From Streptomyces sp. NRRL S-337 (GTDB taxonomy: Bacteria > Actinomycetota > Actinomycetes > Streptomycetales > Streptomycetaceae): a stretch of DNA of 54,830 nt. Positions 29,109 to 38,853 of the stretch are shown here, piece after piece; the stretch's first letter is position 1, and each line of letters starts with the position of its first letter. Under the pieces are notes generated by a model. It had not been told where the DNA came from and made no database searches. It worked only from the letters and a program-made list of their open reading frames with translations. The stretch spans positions 1-54,830 of the forward strand of contig NZ_JOIX01000047.1 of assembly GCF_000720175.1 (NCBI RefSeq), given 5' to 3'. The position numbers and the translations under genes are program-made.

Positions 29109-29648
29109 ATGAGCGAGCCGCAGGACAACGAGGTGCACAACGGCCAGGCCGTACCGCAGACCCGCACCGCCCGCCACCGCCGGATCGTGGACATCCTCAA
29201 CCGGCTGCCGGTCCGCTCCCAGAGCCAGCTCGCGAAGCTGCTCGCCGACGACGGCCTGTCCGTCACCCAGGCGACGCTCTCCCGCGACCTGGACGAACTG
29301 GGTGCGGTGAAGATCCGCAACACCGGTGGCGAGCTGATCTACGCGGTGCCCAGCGAGGGCGGCGACCGCAAGCCGCGCGCCCCGCTGGGCGAGTCCGCCA
29401 AGGAGGAGCGGATGCGCCGGCTCTCCGGCGAACTCCTGATCTCCGCCGAGGCGTCCGCCAACCTCGTCGTCCTGCGCACCCCGCCCGGCGCCGCCCAGTT
29501 CCTGGCCTCCGCCATCGACCAGGCGGAGCTGCACGACATCCTCGGCACCATCGCCGGCGACGACACCCTGATGCTCATCAGCCGCGACCCGCTCGGCGGC
29601 CAGGCCCTCGCCGACCATCTGCTCCGCCTGGCCCAGAAGGCCCGCTGA
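29109..29648 (+). CDS. argR: arginine repressor
   Basis: This 179-residue ArgR/AhrC-type regulator has an N-terminal winged helix (about 18-85: [21 protein letters not shown] and [18 protein letters not shown]) and a C-terminal hexamerisation and arginine-binding domain (about 105-175) with the conserved [12 protein letters not shown]. With arginine it should bind the ARG-like boxes upstream of argC and argG. It is last in argCJBDR, so it is itself under that promoter. Confidence 0.96.
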   Translation: MSEPQDNEVHNGQAVPQTRTARHRRIVDILNRLPVRSQSQLAKLLADDGLSVTQATLSRDLDELGAVKIRNTGGELIYAVPSEGGDRKPRAPLGESAKEERMRRLSGELLISAEASANLVVLRTPPGAAQFLASAIDQAELHDILGTIAGDDTLMLISRDPLGGQALADHLLRLAQKAR

Positions 29649-29755
29649 ACCGCCCGCACCGCCGCCCCGACCGGCCCCCGGAACGGCACACGCCGCTCGC
29701 GTCAGCCTGCCTGCCTCACACCGGCGGGAGCACATAGATCTGGCCGGGTGGCCGG

Positions 29756-29786
29756 CTGCGGGCGGGTCAGCGGTGCCCGCCCGCAG
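29756..29786 (+). terminator. terminator after argR
   Basis: An 11-bp perfect stem, CTGCGGGCGGG (29756-29766) with CCCGCCCGCAG (29776-29786), lies 108 bases past the argR stop. Confidence 0.78.
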
Positions 29787-29795
29787 GAACGCCGA

Positions 29796-29827
29796 AGGCC
29801 CTGCCGCACCGAAGTGCGGCAGGGCCT
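29796..29827 (-). terminator. terminator after tRNA-Pro
   Basis: A 14-bp perfect stem (29796-29809 with 29814-29827) with a 4-base CGAA loop (TTCG on the minus strand) sits 29 bases beyond the tRNA 3' end. It may serve both strands. Confidence 0.82.
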
Positions 29828-29855
29828 CCAAGCGGGCCATGGGCCCTTTGCACCG

Positions 29856-29929
<74 letters not shown>

Positions 29930-30072
29930 GTGCTACGGCCGACCGGAGGAGTCCCGGCCGGGGCGTGCAGAAGAAAAATACCCTGTCCCGGGCCGCGAAT
30001 CCAAAGCGGGGTCCCCGAGGGGCGCTTCCCGGTCTCGCGGCGGGGTGGTGGCTTCCGTGTTTCGATGGGGAT

Positions 30073-30453
30073 ATGGGTGAAATGTCCGACGGTGCGGGGA
30101 TCCGGATGCGGCGGGTGTACGAGCCGGCCGAGAAGGCGGACGGGGCGCGGGTGCTGGTGGACCGGCTGTGGCCGCGCGGGCTGTCCAAGGAGGACGCGCG
30201 GCTGACGGAGTGGTGCAAGGACGTGGCGCCCTCCTCGGAGCTGCGGCGCTGGTACGGGCACGAGGAGGGGCGGTTCGAGCGGTTCGCCGAGCGGTACCGC
30301 GCCGAGCTGGCGCAGGAGGAGGCGGCCGGGGAGGCGCTGGAGCGGCTGCGGGGGCTCGCCGACCAGGGGCCGCTGACGCTGCTGACGGCGACGAAGGAGG
30401 TGCCGCTCAGCCATGTCGCCGTGCTGGTCGAGGTGCTGGAGAAGGGGCTCTGA
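30073..30453 (+). CDS. DUF488 family protein
   Basis: This 126-residue protein has the DUF488 hallmark VLVDRLWPRGLSKEDARLTEWCKDVAPS, then LRRWYGHEEGRFERFAERYRAEL and the C-terminal strand LTLLTATKEVPLSHVAVL. The family is common and uncharacterised; a conserved tryptophan and aspartate line a possible active site. Two ATG codons (30073 and 30082) could start it. It lies alone between tRNA-Pro and argG and is probably unrelated to arginine synthesis. Confidence 0.85.
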   Translation: MGEMSDGAGIRMRRVYEPAEKADGARVLVDRLWPRGLSKEDARLTEWCKDVAPSSELRRWYGHEEGRFERFAERYRAELAQEEAAGEALERLRGLADQGPLTLLTATKEVPLSHVAVLVEVLEKGL

Positions 30454-30538
30454 GGGGGTTCCGAGGGGTTTGGCGGGTGGTCGATGCGTCCGGCCTGCCA
30501 CTGACCGTATGTCGTTGACCTGGGCGTTTCCCCGTTCA

Positions 30539-30588
30539 TTGACGATACATACGGTGGAGTGCATACTTATGCCTATCGAGGAATGCAC
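30539..30588 (+). promoter_or_regulatory. argG promoter with ARG-box-like half-sites
   Basis: TTGACG (30539-30544) and CATACT (30562-30567), 17 bases apart, form a good promoter. TGCATACTTATGC overlaps the -10, and a further AATGCAC lies at about 30582-30588, close to AAGGAG (30591-30596). The TGCA/ATGC half-sites resemble those at argC, so ArgR control is likely. Confidence 0.65.
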
Positions 30589-30602
30589 GTAAGGAGAGAC
30601 CC

Positions 30603-31799
30603 GTGACCGAGCGCGTCGTACTCGCCTACTCGGGCGGCCTGGACACCTCCGTCTGCATCGGCTGGATCGCCGAGGAGACGGGCGCCGAGGTCATCGCCGT
30701 CGCCGTGGATGTCGGTCAGGGCGGCGAGGACCTGGACGTCATCCGCAAGCGGGCGCTCTCCTGTGGCGCGGTCGAGGCCGAGATCGCGGACGCCAGGGAC
30801 GAATTCGCCGACGAGTACTGCCTCCCGGCGATCAAGGCCAACGCGCTGTACATGGACCGGTACCCGCTGGTCTCGGCGCTCTCCCGGCCGGCGATCGTCA
30901 AGCACCTGGTGGCCGCCGCCAAGAAGCACGGCGCCACCACCGTCGCCCACGGCTGCACCGGCAAGGGCAACGACCAGGTCCGCTTCGAGACCGGCATCTC
31001 CTCCCTGGCCCCCGACCTGAAGTGCATCGCCCCGGTCCGTGACTACGCCATGACCCGGGACAAGGCGATCGCCTTCTGCGAGGCGAAGAACCTCCCGATC
31101 GCCACCACCAAGAAGTCGCCGTACTCCATCGACCAGAACGTCTTCGGGCGGGCCGTGGAGACCGGCTTCCTTGAGGACATCTGGAACGCGCCCATCGAGG
31201 ACGTCTACGAGTACACCCAGAACCCGGCCACCCCGCGCGAGGCGGACGAGGTCGTCATCACCTTCCACGAGGGCGTGCCGGTCGCCCTCGACGGCAGGCC
31301 CGTCACCGTCCTGCAGGCCGTCCAGGAGCTCAACAAGCGGGCCGGCGCCCAGGGCATCGGCCGGATCGACCTGGTCGAGGACCGCCTCGTCGGCATCAAG
31401 TCCCGCGAGGTGTACGAGGCGCCCGGCGCGATCGCGCTGATCACGGCCCACCAGGAGCTGGAGAACGTCACCGTCGAGCGCGAACTCGCCCGCTACAAGC
31501 GCCAGGTCGAGCAGCGCTGGGGCGAGCTGGTCTACGACGGCCTGTGGTTCTCGCCGCTCAAGCGGGCGCTGGACGGCTTCATCGACGAGGCCAACCAGCA
31601 CGTCTCCGGTGAGATCCGGATGACGCTGCACGGCGGCCGGGCCGTGGTCACCGGCCGGAGGTCCGACCGCTCGCTGTACGACTTCAACCTGGCGACGTAC
31701 GACACCGGCGACACCTTCGACCAGTCGCTCTCGAAGGGCTTCATCGAGATCTTCGGCATGTCGAGCAAGATCGCGGCGCAACGTCAACTGCGGGCCTAG
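30603..31799 (+). CDS. argG: argininosuccinate synthase
   Basis: This 398-residue enzyme condenses citrulline and aspartate with ATP. The N-terminal pyrophosphatase loop is [31 protein letters not shown] and [17 protein letters not shown] complete the substrate sites. The GTG at 30603 follows AAGGAG (30591-30596). It has its own promoter, separated from argR by tRNA-Pro and DUF488. In several other Streptomyces argG lies elsewhere, so this arrangement is of the argCJBDR-GH type. Confidence 0.97.
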   Translation: MTERVVLAYSGGLDTSVCIGWIAEETGAEVIAVAVDVGQGGEDLDVIRKRALSCGAVEAEIADARDEFADEYCLPAIKANALYMDRYPLVSALSRPAIVKHLVAAAKKHGATTVAHGCTGKGNDQVRFETGISSLAPDLKCIAPVRDYAMTRDKAIAFCEAKNLPIATTKKSPYSIDQNVFGRAVETGFLEDIWNAPIEDVYEYTQNPATPREADEVVITFHEGVPVALDGRPVTVLQAVQELNKRAGAQGIGRIDLVEDRLVGIKSREVYEAPGAIALITAHQELENVTVERELARYKRQVEQRWGELVYDGLWFSPLKRALDGFIDEANQHVSGEIRMTLHGGRAVVTGRRSDRSLYDFNLATYDTGDTFDQSLSKGFIEIFGMSSKIAAQRQLRA

Positions 31800-33353
<1,554 letters not shown>

Positions 33354-33370
33354 GCGACGACGGACCCGTA

Positions 33371-33414
33371 CTGACGGCCCGTATCCGGAACAGACCCCGG
33401 ATGCGGGCCGTCAG
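33371..33414 (+). terminator. terminator after argH
   Basis: An 18-bp stem (33371-33388 with 33397-33414), one G-U pair and an 8-base loop make it one of the strongest hairpins in the window. Confidence 0.9.
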
Positions 33415-33429
33415 CGTGCGAGAAGAAGC

Positions 33430-33474
33430 GTCTCGTGTGAGACATTGATGTCTCATTCGGCTATCCTGCGTCTC
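33430..33474 (+). promoter_or_regulatory. promoter and overlapping inverted repeats before the tetR gene
   Basis: GTCTC-GTGT-GAGAC (33430-33443) overlaps TGAGACATTGATGTCTCA (33438-33455), an 18-bp palindrome with a 2-base centre. A further GTCTCA half-site is at 33470-33475. TATCCT at 33462-33467 is a good -10 whose start point would coincide with the ATG at 33475. This is a typical self-repression arrangement for a TetR gene. Confidence 0.72.
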
Positions 33475-34026
33475 ATGGCTGTAGATCGTGAACGGGTACT
33501 CAAGGAAGCCGCCGCGCTGCTGACGCGCCGGGCGTCGACGTCGATGGACGAGATCGCCCGCGCCGCCGGCATCAGCCGCGCCACCCTGCACCGGCACTTC
33601 GCCGGCCGGGACGCCCTGATCAGAGCGCTGGAGGAGCACGGGATCGCCCGGTTCGCGCAGGCGATGGACACCGCCCGGCTCGACGAGGGCGACGCCCCCG
33701 CCGCGCTGCGCCGGCTGATCCGGGAGGCCGAACCGGTCGCCGCCGTCCTCGGGTTCCTCTTCACCGAGAACCAGCTCTTCGAGGACGGCGAGATCAACGC
33801 CGGCTGGGCGGAACTCGACGCCCGCATCACCGCCCTCTTCCGCCGCGGCCAGGAGGACGGCGACTTCCGCCTCGACCTGAGCGCCGCCTGGTTCACCGAG
33901 GCGTTCTACGGCCTGATCGGCGCCGGCGCCTGGTCCGTCCACGAAGGACGGGTCGCCCGCAACGACCTCACCCACTCGATCGCCGAGCTGCTGCTCGGTG
34001 GCATCCGACGGAGCATGGAGAAATGA
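33475..34026 (+). CDS. TetR family transcriptional regulator
   Basis: This 183-residue regulator has an N-terminal helix-turn-helix (about 5-52: RERVLKEAAALLTRRASTSMDEIARAAGISRATLHRHFAGRDAL) and a helical ligand-binding domain without recognisable specificity. I chose the ATG at 33475, giving MAVDRERVL. It directly follows a -10 hexamer, so a leaderless mRNA is likely. Its stop overlaps the MFS transporter start (ATGA), so the repressor and the pump form one operon controlled by the palindromes at 33430-33455. Confidence 0.9.
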   Translation: MAVDRERVLKEAAALLTRRASTSMDEIARAAGISRATLHRHFAGRDALIRALEEHGIARFAQAMDTARLDEGDAPAALRRLIREAEPVAAVLGFLFTENQLFEDGEINAGWAELDARITALFRRGQEDGDFRLDLSAAWFTEAFYGLIGAGAWSVHEGRVARNDLTHSIAELLLGGIRRSMEK

Positions 34027-35570
34027 CCGAGACCATCGCGTCAGGCCGGGCCGGTTCGGCCCATGTGGACGACCAGCCCCGCCCGGGACGCTGGCTCGCG
34101 CTGGCCGTCCTGGTCCTGGCCGTCCTGCTGGTCGGCGTCGACGCCACGGTCCTCGGCCTCGCCACCCCCTTCCTCAGCGAGGACCTCCGCCCGTCCGGCA
34201 CCCAACTGCTGTGGATCGGCGACATCTACTCCTTCGTCATCGCCGGCCTACTGGTCTCCATGGGCAGCCTCGGCGACCGCATCGGCCGCAAGAAGCTGCT
34301 GCTGACGGGCTCGGTCGCGTTCGGCGCGATGTCGGTGCTCGCCGCCTACGCCACCAGCCCGGAGATGATGATCGCCGCCCGGGCGCTGCAGGGCGTCGCC
34401 GGCGCCACCCTGATGCCGGCCACCCTCGCGCTGATCCGCAACCTCTTCCACGACCCCAGGGAACGCAGCCTGGCCATCGGCATCTGGGGCGCCATGGCGT
34501 CGGCCGGCATGGCCGTCGGCCCGGTCCTCGGCGGCTTCCTGCTGGGGCACTTCTGGTGGGGCTCGGTCTTCCTCATCAACCTGCCGGTGATGCTGCTGCT
34601 GGTCGTCGTCGGCGCCAAGGTGATCCCCGAGTCCCGCAACCCCGACCCCGGTCCCTGGGACATCCCCAGCGTGCTGCTGGCCCTGGTGGGCATCGTCGGT
34701 GTGGTCTACGCGGTGAAGGAAGCCGCGGTGGACGGCTACCGCTGGGACGTCGCGCTGACCGCCGTCCTCGGTGTCCTCGCCCTGGTCGTGTTCGTCCGCC
34801 GGCAGCTCACCCTGGAATTCCCGCTGCTCAACATGAAGCTCTTCCACCACCGGGGCTTCTCGGGGGCCGTCCTCGCCGACCTGCTGACCATCCTCGGACT
34901 GTCCGGACTGGTCTTCTTCCTCTCCCAGTTCCTCCAGATGGTGCAGCTGCGCTCACCCCTCAACGCCGGCCTGGTCGAACTGCCGGCCGCGGTCGGCGCG
35001 GTGGGCGCCGGCCTCGCCGCCGGCTGGGTCGCCCGCAAGCTGTCCGTACGGATCGTGGTGGCCGGCGGCCTGGCCGTGGTCGGGCTCGCGCTGGCCGGCT
35101 GCACCACCCTGCACGGCGACACCGGCACCGCCGCGATGTGCGTCATCCTCTTCGTCGTCGGCGTCGGTGCCGGCTTCTCCTTCACCGTCACCGCCGACGT
35201 GATCCTCTCCAGCGTGCCCAAGGAGGAGGCCGGCGCCGCCTCCGCTGTCTCCGAGACCGCCTACGAACTGGGCGCCGCGCTCGGCATCGCCCTGCTCGGC
35301 TCCATCGTCACCAGCATCTACCGGGGCTTCCCCACCCCGGAGGGCATCCCCGAGCACGCCGTCGGCGCGGCCCGCGAATCGCTCGGCGGCGCCGTCGAGA
35401 CCGCCGTCCACCTCCCCTCCCACCAGGGCGCGGCTCTGATGAGGGCGGCTCAGCACTCCTTCGTGGCCGGCGTGGACTCCGCCGCCGCGGTCGGCTCCGT
35501 CGTGCTGCTCGCCGCGGCGGTCGCCGCCTGGTTCCTGCTCCGCGGCCAGGAACTCGCCGACAACAGGTAA
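34023..35570 (+). CDS. MFS drug efflux transporter, DHA2 (QacA/SmvA-like) type
   Basis: This 515-residue membrane protein has 14 predicted helices. Motif D1 region DATVLGLATPFLSEDL, then TQLLWIGDIYSFVIAGLLVSMGSLGDRIGRKK (motif A), and GPVLGGFLLGHFWWGSVFLINLPV (motif C) place it with proton-driven DHA2 multidrug exporters such as QacA and SmvA. Substrates are unknown. Overlap with the upstream TetR gene indicates ligand-induced expression. It ends before a long palindromic element at 35616-35685. Confidence 0.9.
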   Translation: MTETIASGRAGSAHVDDQPRPGRWLALAVLVLAVLLVGVDATVLGLATPFLSEDLRPSGTQLLWIGDIYSFVIAGLLVSMGSLGDRIGRKKLLLTGSVAFGAMSVLAAYATSPEMMIAARALQGVAGATLMPATLALIRNLFHDPRERSLAIGIWGAMASAGMAVGPVLGGFLLGHFWWGSVFLINLPVMLLLVVVGAKVIPESRNPDPGPWDIPSVLLALVGIVGVVYAVKEAAVDGYRWDVALTAVLGVLALVVFVRRQLTLEFPLLNMKLFHHRGFSGAVLADLLTILGLSGLVFFLSQFLQMVQLRSPLNAGLVELPAAVGAVGAGLAAGWVARKLSVRIVVAGGLAVVGLALAGCTTLHGDTGTAAMCVILFVVGVGAGFSFTVTADVILSSVPKEEAGAASAVSETAYELGAALGIALLGSIVTSIYRGFPTPEGIPEHAVGAARESLGGAVETAVHLPSHQGAALMRAAQHSFVAGVDSAAAVGSVVLLAAAVAAWFLLRGQELADNR

Positions 35571-35615
35571 CCCCGCCGCACGCCCGCCGCTCCGCCGGAC
35601 GGCGGGCACACCCCC

Positions 35616-35685
35616 GCCCCAGGGCGTGTCTGATGGATCACCCCGCCCCGCACCCGCGATGATCCACAGGACACGCCCTGGGGGC
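35616..35685. repeat. palindromic element resembling a short IS-end (MITE-like) sequence
   Basis: A 15-bp arm (GCCCCAGGGCGTGTC, 35616-35630) and its complement (35670-35685, one extra G) flank inner segments GATGGATCA and TGATCCA. The arms extend to about 22 bp with three mismatches around a 23-base GC-rich centre. The end sequence GGGCGTGTC...GGATCA recalls the ends of Streptomyces IS5-type elements as I remember them. It may also act as terminator of the efflux operon. No target duplication is evident. Confidence 0.5.
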
Positions 35686-35800
35686 GACTGTCCCCCGCCC
35701 GTTCACGCCCGGCACGCGCCCTGGTGACCGGCCGTCAGGCGCGGCTCGTTCGACTCTCCGGTCGTCCCCCTACGGACGGCCCGCTCAGGAGAGTGACGCA

Positions 35801-37768
35801 GTGCGCGACATCGGACGACGGTCCTTCTTCACCGCCGCGGGGGCCCTGGCCACCGCGAGCGCCATCGGAAGCAACGCCTACGCCACCGGCCACGCCCGCG
35901 ACGCGGCCACCGCCGACGAATACGTCGACGTCCAGCTCCTCAACATCACCGACCTGCACGGCTATCTGCAAGGCGCCCCGGGCGCCCACTCCGTCATCAC
36001 CGGAGCCGGCGGCAAGACCTACACCGTGGGCGGCGTCGCCTATATGGCCGCCCACCTGGAGCGGCTGCGCGACGGCCGCCGCAACTCCCTCTTCTTCGCC
36101 CCCGGCGACCTCTTCTCCGGCTGGGAGTTCGACGCGGCCGCCTTCGCCGACGAGCCCACCATCGAGGCGCTCAACGCCATGGGCCTGGACTTCGCCTCCG
36201 CCGGCAACCACGAATTCGACAAGTCCGCCCGCTTCCTGACCTCGCACATGGAGGACGGCGACGCCTTCCCGACCGCCGGCCGCGACGACGGCTTCAAGGA
36301 CTCCACCGGACGCCGCTTCCGCGGTGCGGACTTCCCGTACTACAGCGCCAACATGGTGTGGAACGCCACCGGCGAACGCGTCCTTCCGCCGTACAACATC
36401 GTGCACGTGGACGCCGGCGGCGGCCGCCGGCTGCCGATCGGCTTCATCCACCTGACCGCCATCGGCACCGAGTCCTTCCCCGGCTCCTACCAGCCCGGCC
36501 TGCGCACCCTGGACGAACTGGAGACCGCCAACCGCTGCGCCGCCGAGCTGAAGTCACGCGGCGTCAACGCGATCGTGCTGAGCATGCACGACGGCGCGGT
36601 CGCCGGCAGTGACTTCTCCAGCGGCAAGAACCCCTCCGGACCCGCCTATGAACTCGCGCTGCGGGCCTCATCGGACATCGACGCCATCGTCACCGGCCAC
36701 TGGCACTGCGCCTTCACCATGATGCTGCCCGACCCCGACGGCGAGCCCCGCCCCTTCGTCGAGGCCGGCTGCTACGGCCAGCTCATCAACGAGATCAATC
36801 TGCGCCTCGACCCCGACACCGGGGCGGTCGTCCGGGAGCTGACCACCTCCGTCAACCACCCCAACACCCGCGATGTGGCACCCGATCCGGAGCTCAAGTC
36901 GATCGCCTCCTACTGGGCCGGCTACGGCAGCCGGCGGGCCCGCACCAAGATCGGCACCCAGACCGCCTCCTTCACCCGGCGCCGCAACGCACTGGGGGAG
37001 TCCACCATGGGCAACCTCGTCGCCGACTGGGCCCTGTGGGCCGGCCGGCAGCCGCCCGGCCCGACGGCCGACCCCGCCGAGCACCCCGACACCCCCGCCG
37101 ACCTCGCCGTCATCGCGGTCGCCCCGCGCGTCGGCCAGGCGGTCATCGCCGGGGACCTGATCCTGGACGAGGAATCGGACGGCACCGTCACCTTCGCCCA
37201 GGCCTGGAACGCGGTCGGCTTCGGCGACCCGATCGTCACCGTCACCGTCACCGGCCGGCAGATCCACGACGCCCTGGAGGAACAGTGGGCGCCGACCCCC
37301 GGCGGCGGCCTCGGCTTCTCCCCCCTCGCCGTCTCCGCCAACGTCCGCTACACCTTCGACGCCGCCGGCAAGGTCGGCCGCCGGGTGGACCCCGCCGAGG
37401 TCCTCATCGACGGCACGCCCCTCGACCTCAAGCGCAGCTACCGCCTCGCCGCGCCCTCCTACACCCTCATCAACCAGGACGGCTTCAGCGCCTTCACCGG
37501 CTTCACCGCCCCCGTCCGGCACACCCGCGACTTCGAGAGCTTCATCGCCTTCGTACGGACCCGGAAGCGGCTGGTGCCCGCCCCGCTGGGCCGGGTCGCG
37601 GTCAAGAACGCCGCCGTGCGCGGCGCCCGCACCGGCACCGTCACCCAGCGCCAGCAACTGCTCCAGGACGGCAGCGTGGTGCCGCGCCCCGAGGCGGCGC
37701 TGCGCACCGCGCTGACCGGCGGAGCCGAGGGCCAGCGCGCCCCCGGCGGCTTCCGGGTGCCCTGCTGA
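35801..37768 (+). CDS. secreted bifunctional metallophosphatase/5'-nucleotidase
   Basis: This 655-residue exported enzyme has a twin-arginine signal (RRSFFTAAGALATASAIG). The calcineurin-like metallophosphatase domain (about 40-330) contains ITDLHG, GDLFSG, AGNHEFD, LSMHDG and TGHWH, all metal ligands. A 5'-nucleotidase C-terminal domain (about 380-580) has RNALGESTMGNLVADW and QDGFSAF. It probably releases phosphate from external nucleotides. GTG at 35801 follows AGGAGAG. A Tat route suits an enzyme that folds with metals inside the cell. A terminator follows at 37777. Confidence 0.92.
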   Translation: MRDIGRRSFFTAAGALATASAIGSNAYATGHARDAATADEYVDVQLLNITDLHGYLQGAPGAHSVITGAGGKTYTVGGVAYMAAHLERLRDGRRNSLFFAPGDLFSGWEFDAAAFADEPTIEALNAMGLDFASAGNHEFDKSARFLTSHMEDGDAFPTAGRDDGFKDSTGRRFRGADFPYYSANMVWNATGERVLPPYNIVHVDAGGGRRLPIGFIHLTAIGTESFPGSYQPGLRTLDELETANRCAAELKSRGVNAIVLSMHDGAVAGSDFSSGKNPSGPAYELALRASSDIDAIVTGHWHCAFTMMLPDPDGEPRPFVEAGCYGQLINEINLRLDPDTGAVVRELTTSVNHPNTRDVAPDPELKSIASYWAGYGSRRARTKIGTQTASFTRRRNALGESTMGNLVADWALWAGRQPPGPTADPAEHPDTPADLAVIAVAPRVGQAVIAGDLILDEESDGTVTFAQAWNAVGFGDPIVTVTVTGRQIHDALEEQWAPTPGGGLGFSPLAVSANVRYTFDAAGKVGRRVDPAEVLIDGTPLDLKRSYRLAAPSYTLINQDGFSAFTGFTAPVRHTRDFESFIAFVRTRKRLVPAPLGRVAVKNAAVRGARTGTVTQRQQLLQDGSVVPRPEAALRTALTGGAEGQRAPGGFRVPC

Positions 37769-37776
37769 CACACGAA

Positions 37777-37806
37777 GGGCCCCGTCCGCAGCTGCGGACG
37801 GGGCCC
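37777..37806. terminator. bidirectional terminator hairpin
   Basis: A 30-base perfect palindrome, arms 37777-37791 and 37792-37806 (beginning GGGCCCCGTCCGC), lies between the convergent nucleotidase and plsC genes. Innermost bases form the loop. Confidence 0.88.
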
Positions 37807-37831
37807 GGTGACGCCGTGTCGGACCGCCGGC

Positions 37832-38503
37832 TCAGGCGGCGGCCCTGGCCTTGGTGGCGTACATGTCGACGTACTCCTGGCCGGACAGCTCCATGACCTC
37901 GCTCATCACCTCGTCGGTGACGGCCCGCAGCACGTAGCGGTCGCGGTCCATCCCGTCGTAGCGGGAGAAGTCCAGCGCCTCACCGAAGCGGATCGTGACC
38001 GGGGCGATCCGCGGCCGGCCCTTGCCGCCGGGCTGCACCTTGTCCGTGCCGATCATCGCGAACGGGACGACGGGCGCGCCGGTCATCAGGGCGAGCCGGG
38101 CGATGCCGGTACGGCCGCGGTAGAGGCGGCCGTCGGGGGAGCGGGTGCCCTCGGGGTAGATGCCGAACGCCTTGCCCTGCTCCAGGATGCGGCGGCCGGT
38201 CATCAGGGCCGCCACCCCGCCGTGGCCGCCGTCCCGGTCCACCGGGATCATGCCGGCGCTGGTGAAGAACCAGGCCATCAGGCGGCCCTTGATGCCGGTG
38301 CCGGTGACGTACTCGTCCTTGCCGATGAAGTAGACCGGCCGCTTGACCACCAGGCTCAGGAACAGCGAGTCGATGAAGGTCACGTGGTTACCGGCCAGGA
38401 TCACCGGTCCGGTCGCCGGAATGCGCTCCATACCCTCGACCTTCGGGCGGTAAAGGACACGCATGACGAATCCGAGAATCGCCTTGAGCACAATGCGGGA
38501 CAA
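37832..38503 (-). CDS. 1-acyl-sn-glycerol-3-phosphate acyltransferase (PlsC-like)
   Basis: This 223-residue membrane-associated acyltransferase would make phosphatidic acid from lysophosphatidic acid. The catalytic HX4D motif is in GNHVTFID (about residue 38), with FGIYPEGTRSPDG for phosphate binding and VVPFAMIGTDKV downstream. A TTG start at 38503 is supported by GGAGG about six bases before it on the minus strand; the nearby in-frame GTG gives a shorter form. It is divergent from the secreted glycerophosphodiesterase gene, so lipid synthesis and lipid breakdown genes share a 350-base control region. Confidence 0.88.
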   Translation of the reverse strand: MSRIVLKAILGFVMRVLYRPKVEGMERIPATGPVILAGNHVTFIDSLFLSLVVKRPVYFIGKDEYVTGTGIKGRLMAWFFTSAGMIPVDRDGGHGGVAALMTGRRILEQGKAFGIYPEGTRSPDGRLYRGRTGIARLALMTGAPVVPFAMIGTDKVQPGGKGRPRIAPVTIRFGEALDFSRYDGMDRDRYVLRAVTDEVMSEVMELSGQEYVDMYATKARAAA

Positions 38504-38601
38504 CGGGTCCTCCGGGTCGTGGCTGTCTGGTCAGCGTCAAGCGGGCGCAGAACTCTGCAGCCCAGGACGATACTCGCGGGTCGTTCCCGCGCGCACATCG
38601 G

Positions 38602-38645
38602 GTTCATGAGGTCGATACGCACAGTTGACTCACGGTTGACGTGTG
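38602..38645 (+). promoter_or_regulatory. candidate PHO box: 11-nt phased direct repeats
   Basis: Units in an exact 11-base register start at 38602 (GTTCATGAGGT), 38613 (degenerate), 38624 (GTTGACTCACG) and 38635 (GTTGACGTGTG). Against the Streptomyces PhoP direct-repeat consensus G(G/T)TCAYYYR(G/C)G these score about 8, low, 10 and 8 of 11. Glycerophosphodiesterase genes of S. coelicolor are known PhoP targets. The rest of the 350-base gap (38504-38853) shows nothing else I can support. Confidence 0.5.
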
Positions 38646-38853
38646 TTACCACCATGTTCCCTCCGGAGTCGTCGTGCGTCTCCCCGGCATGACCCGTCCG
38701 TGCCTACGATCAGCCGGGTTCCCCGCCCGCCCGGGCAACACGCCTCGAAGCGGGCAGGAAAACACCCGGAAAGCACCCGGAAGCACTGAAGCGCCCGGGC
38801 GCGCCCGGAACGCACGAAACGACGCACAACGACGCACAACAAGGAGCGTGGGC

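Noticed and set aside
35701..35711. GTTCACGCCCG upstream of the 5'-nucleotidase as a PHO box
   Set aside because: It is a single unit matching about 9 of 11 positions, with no second unit in 11-base register. PhoP sites need at least two direct repeats.
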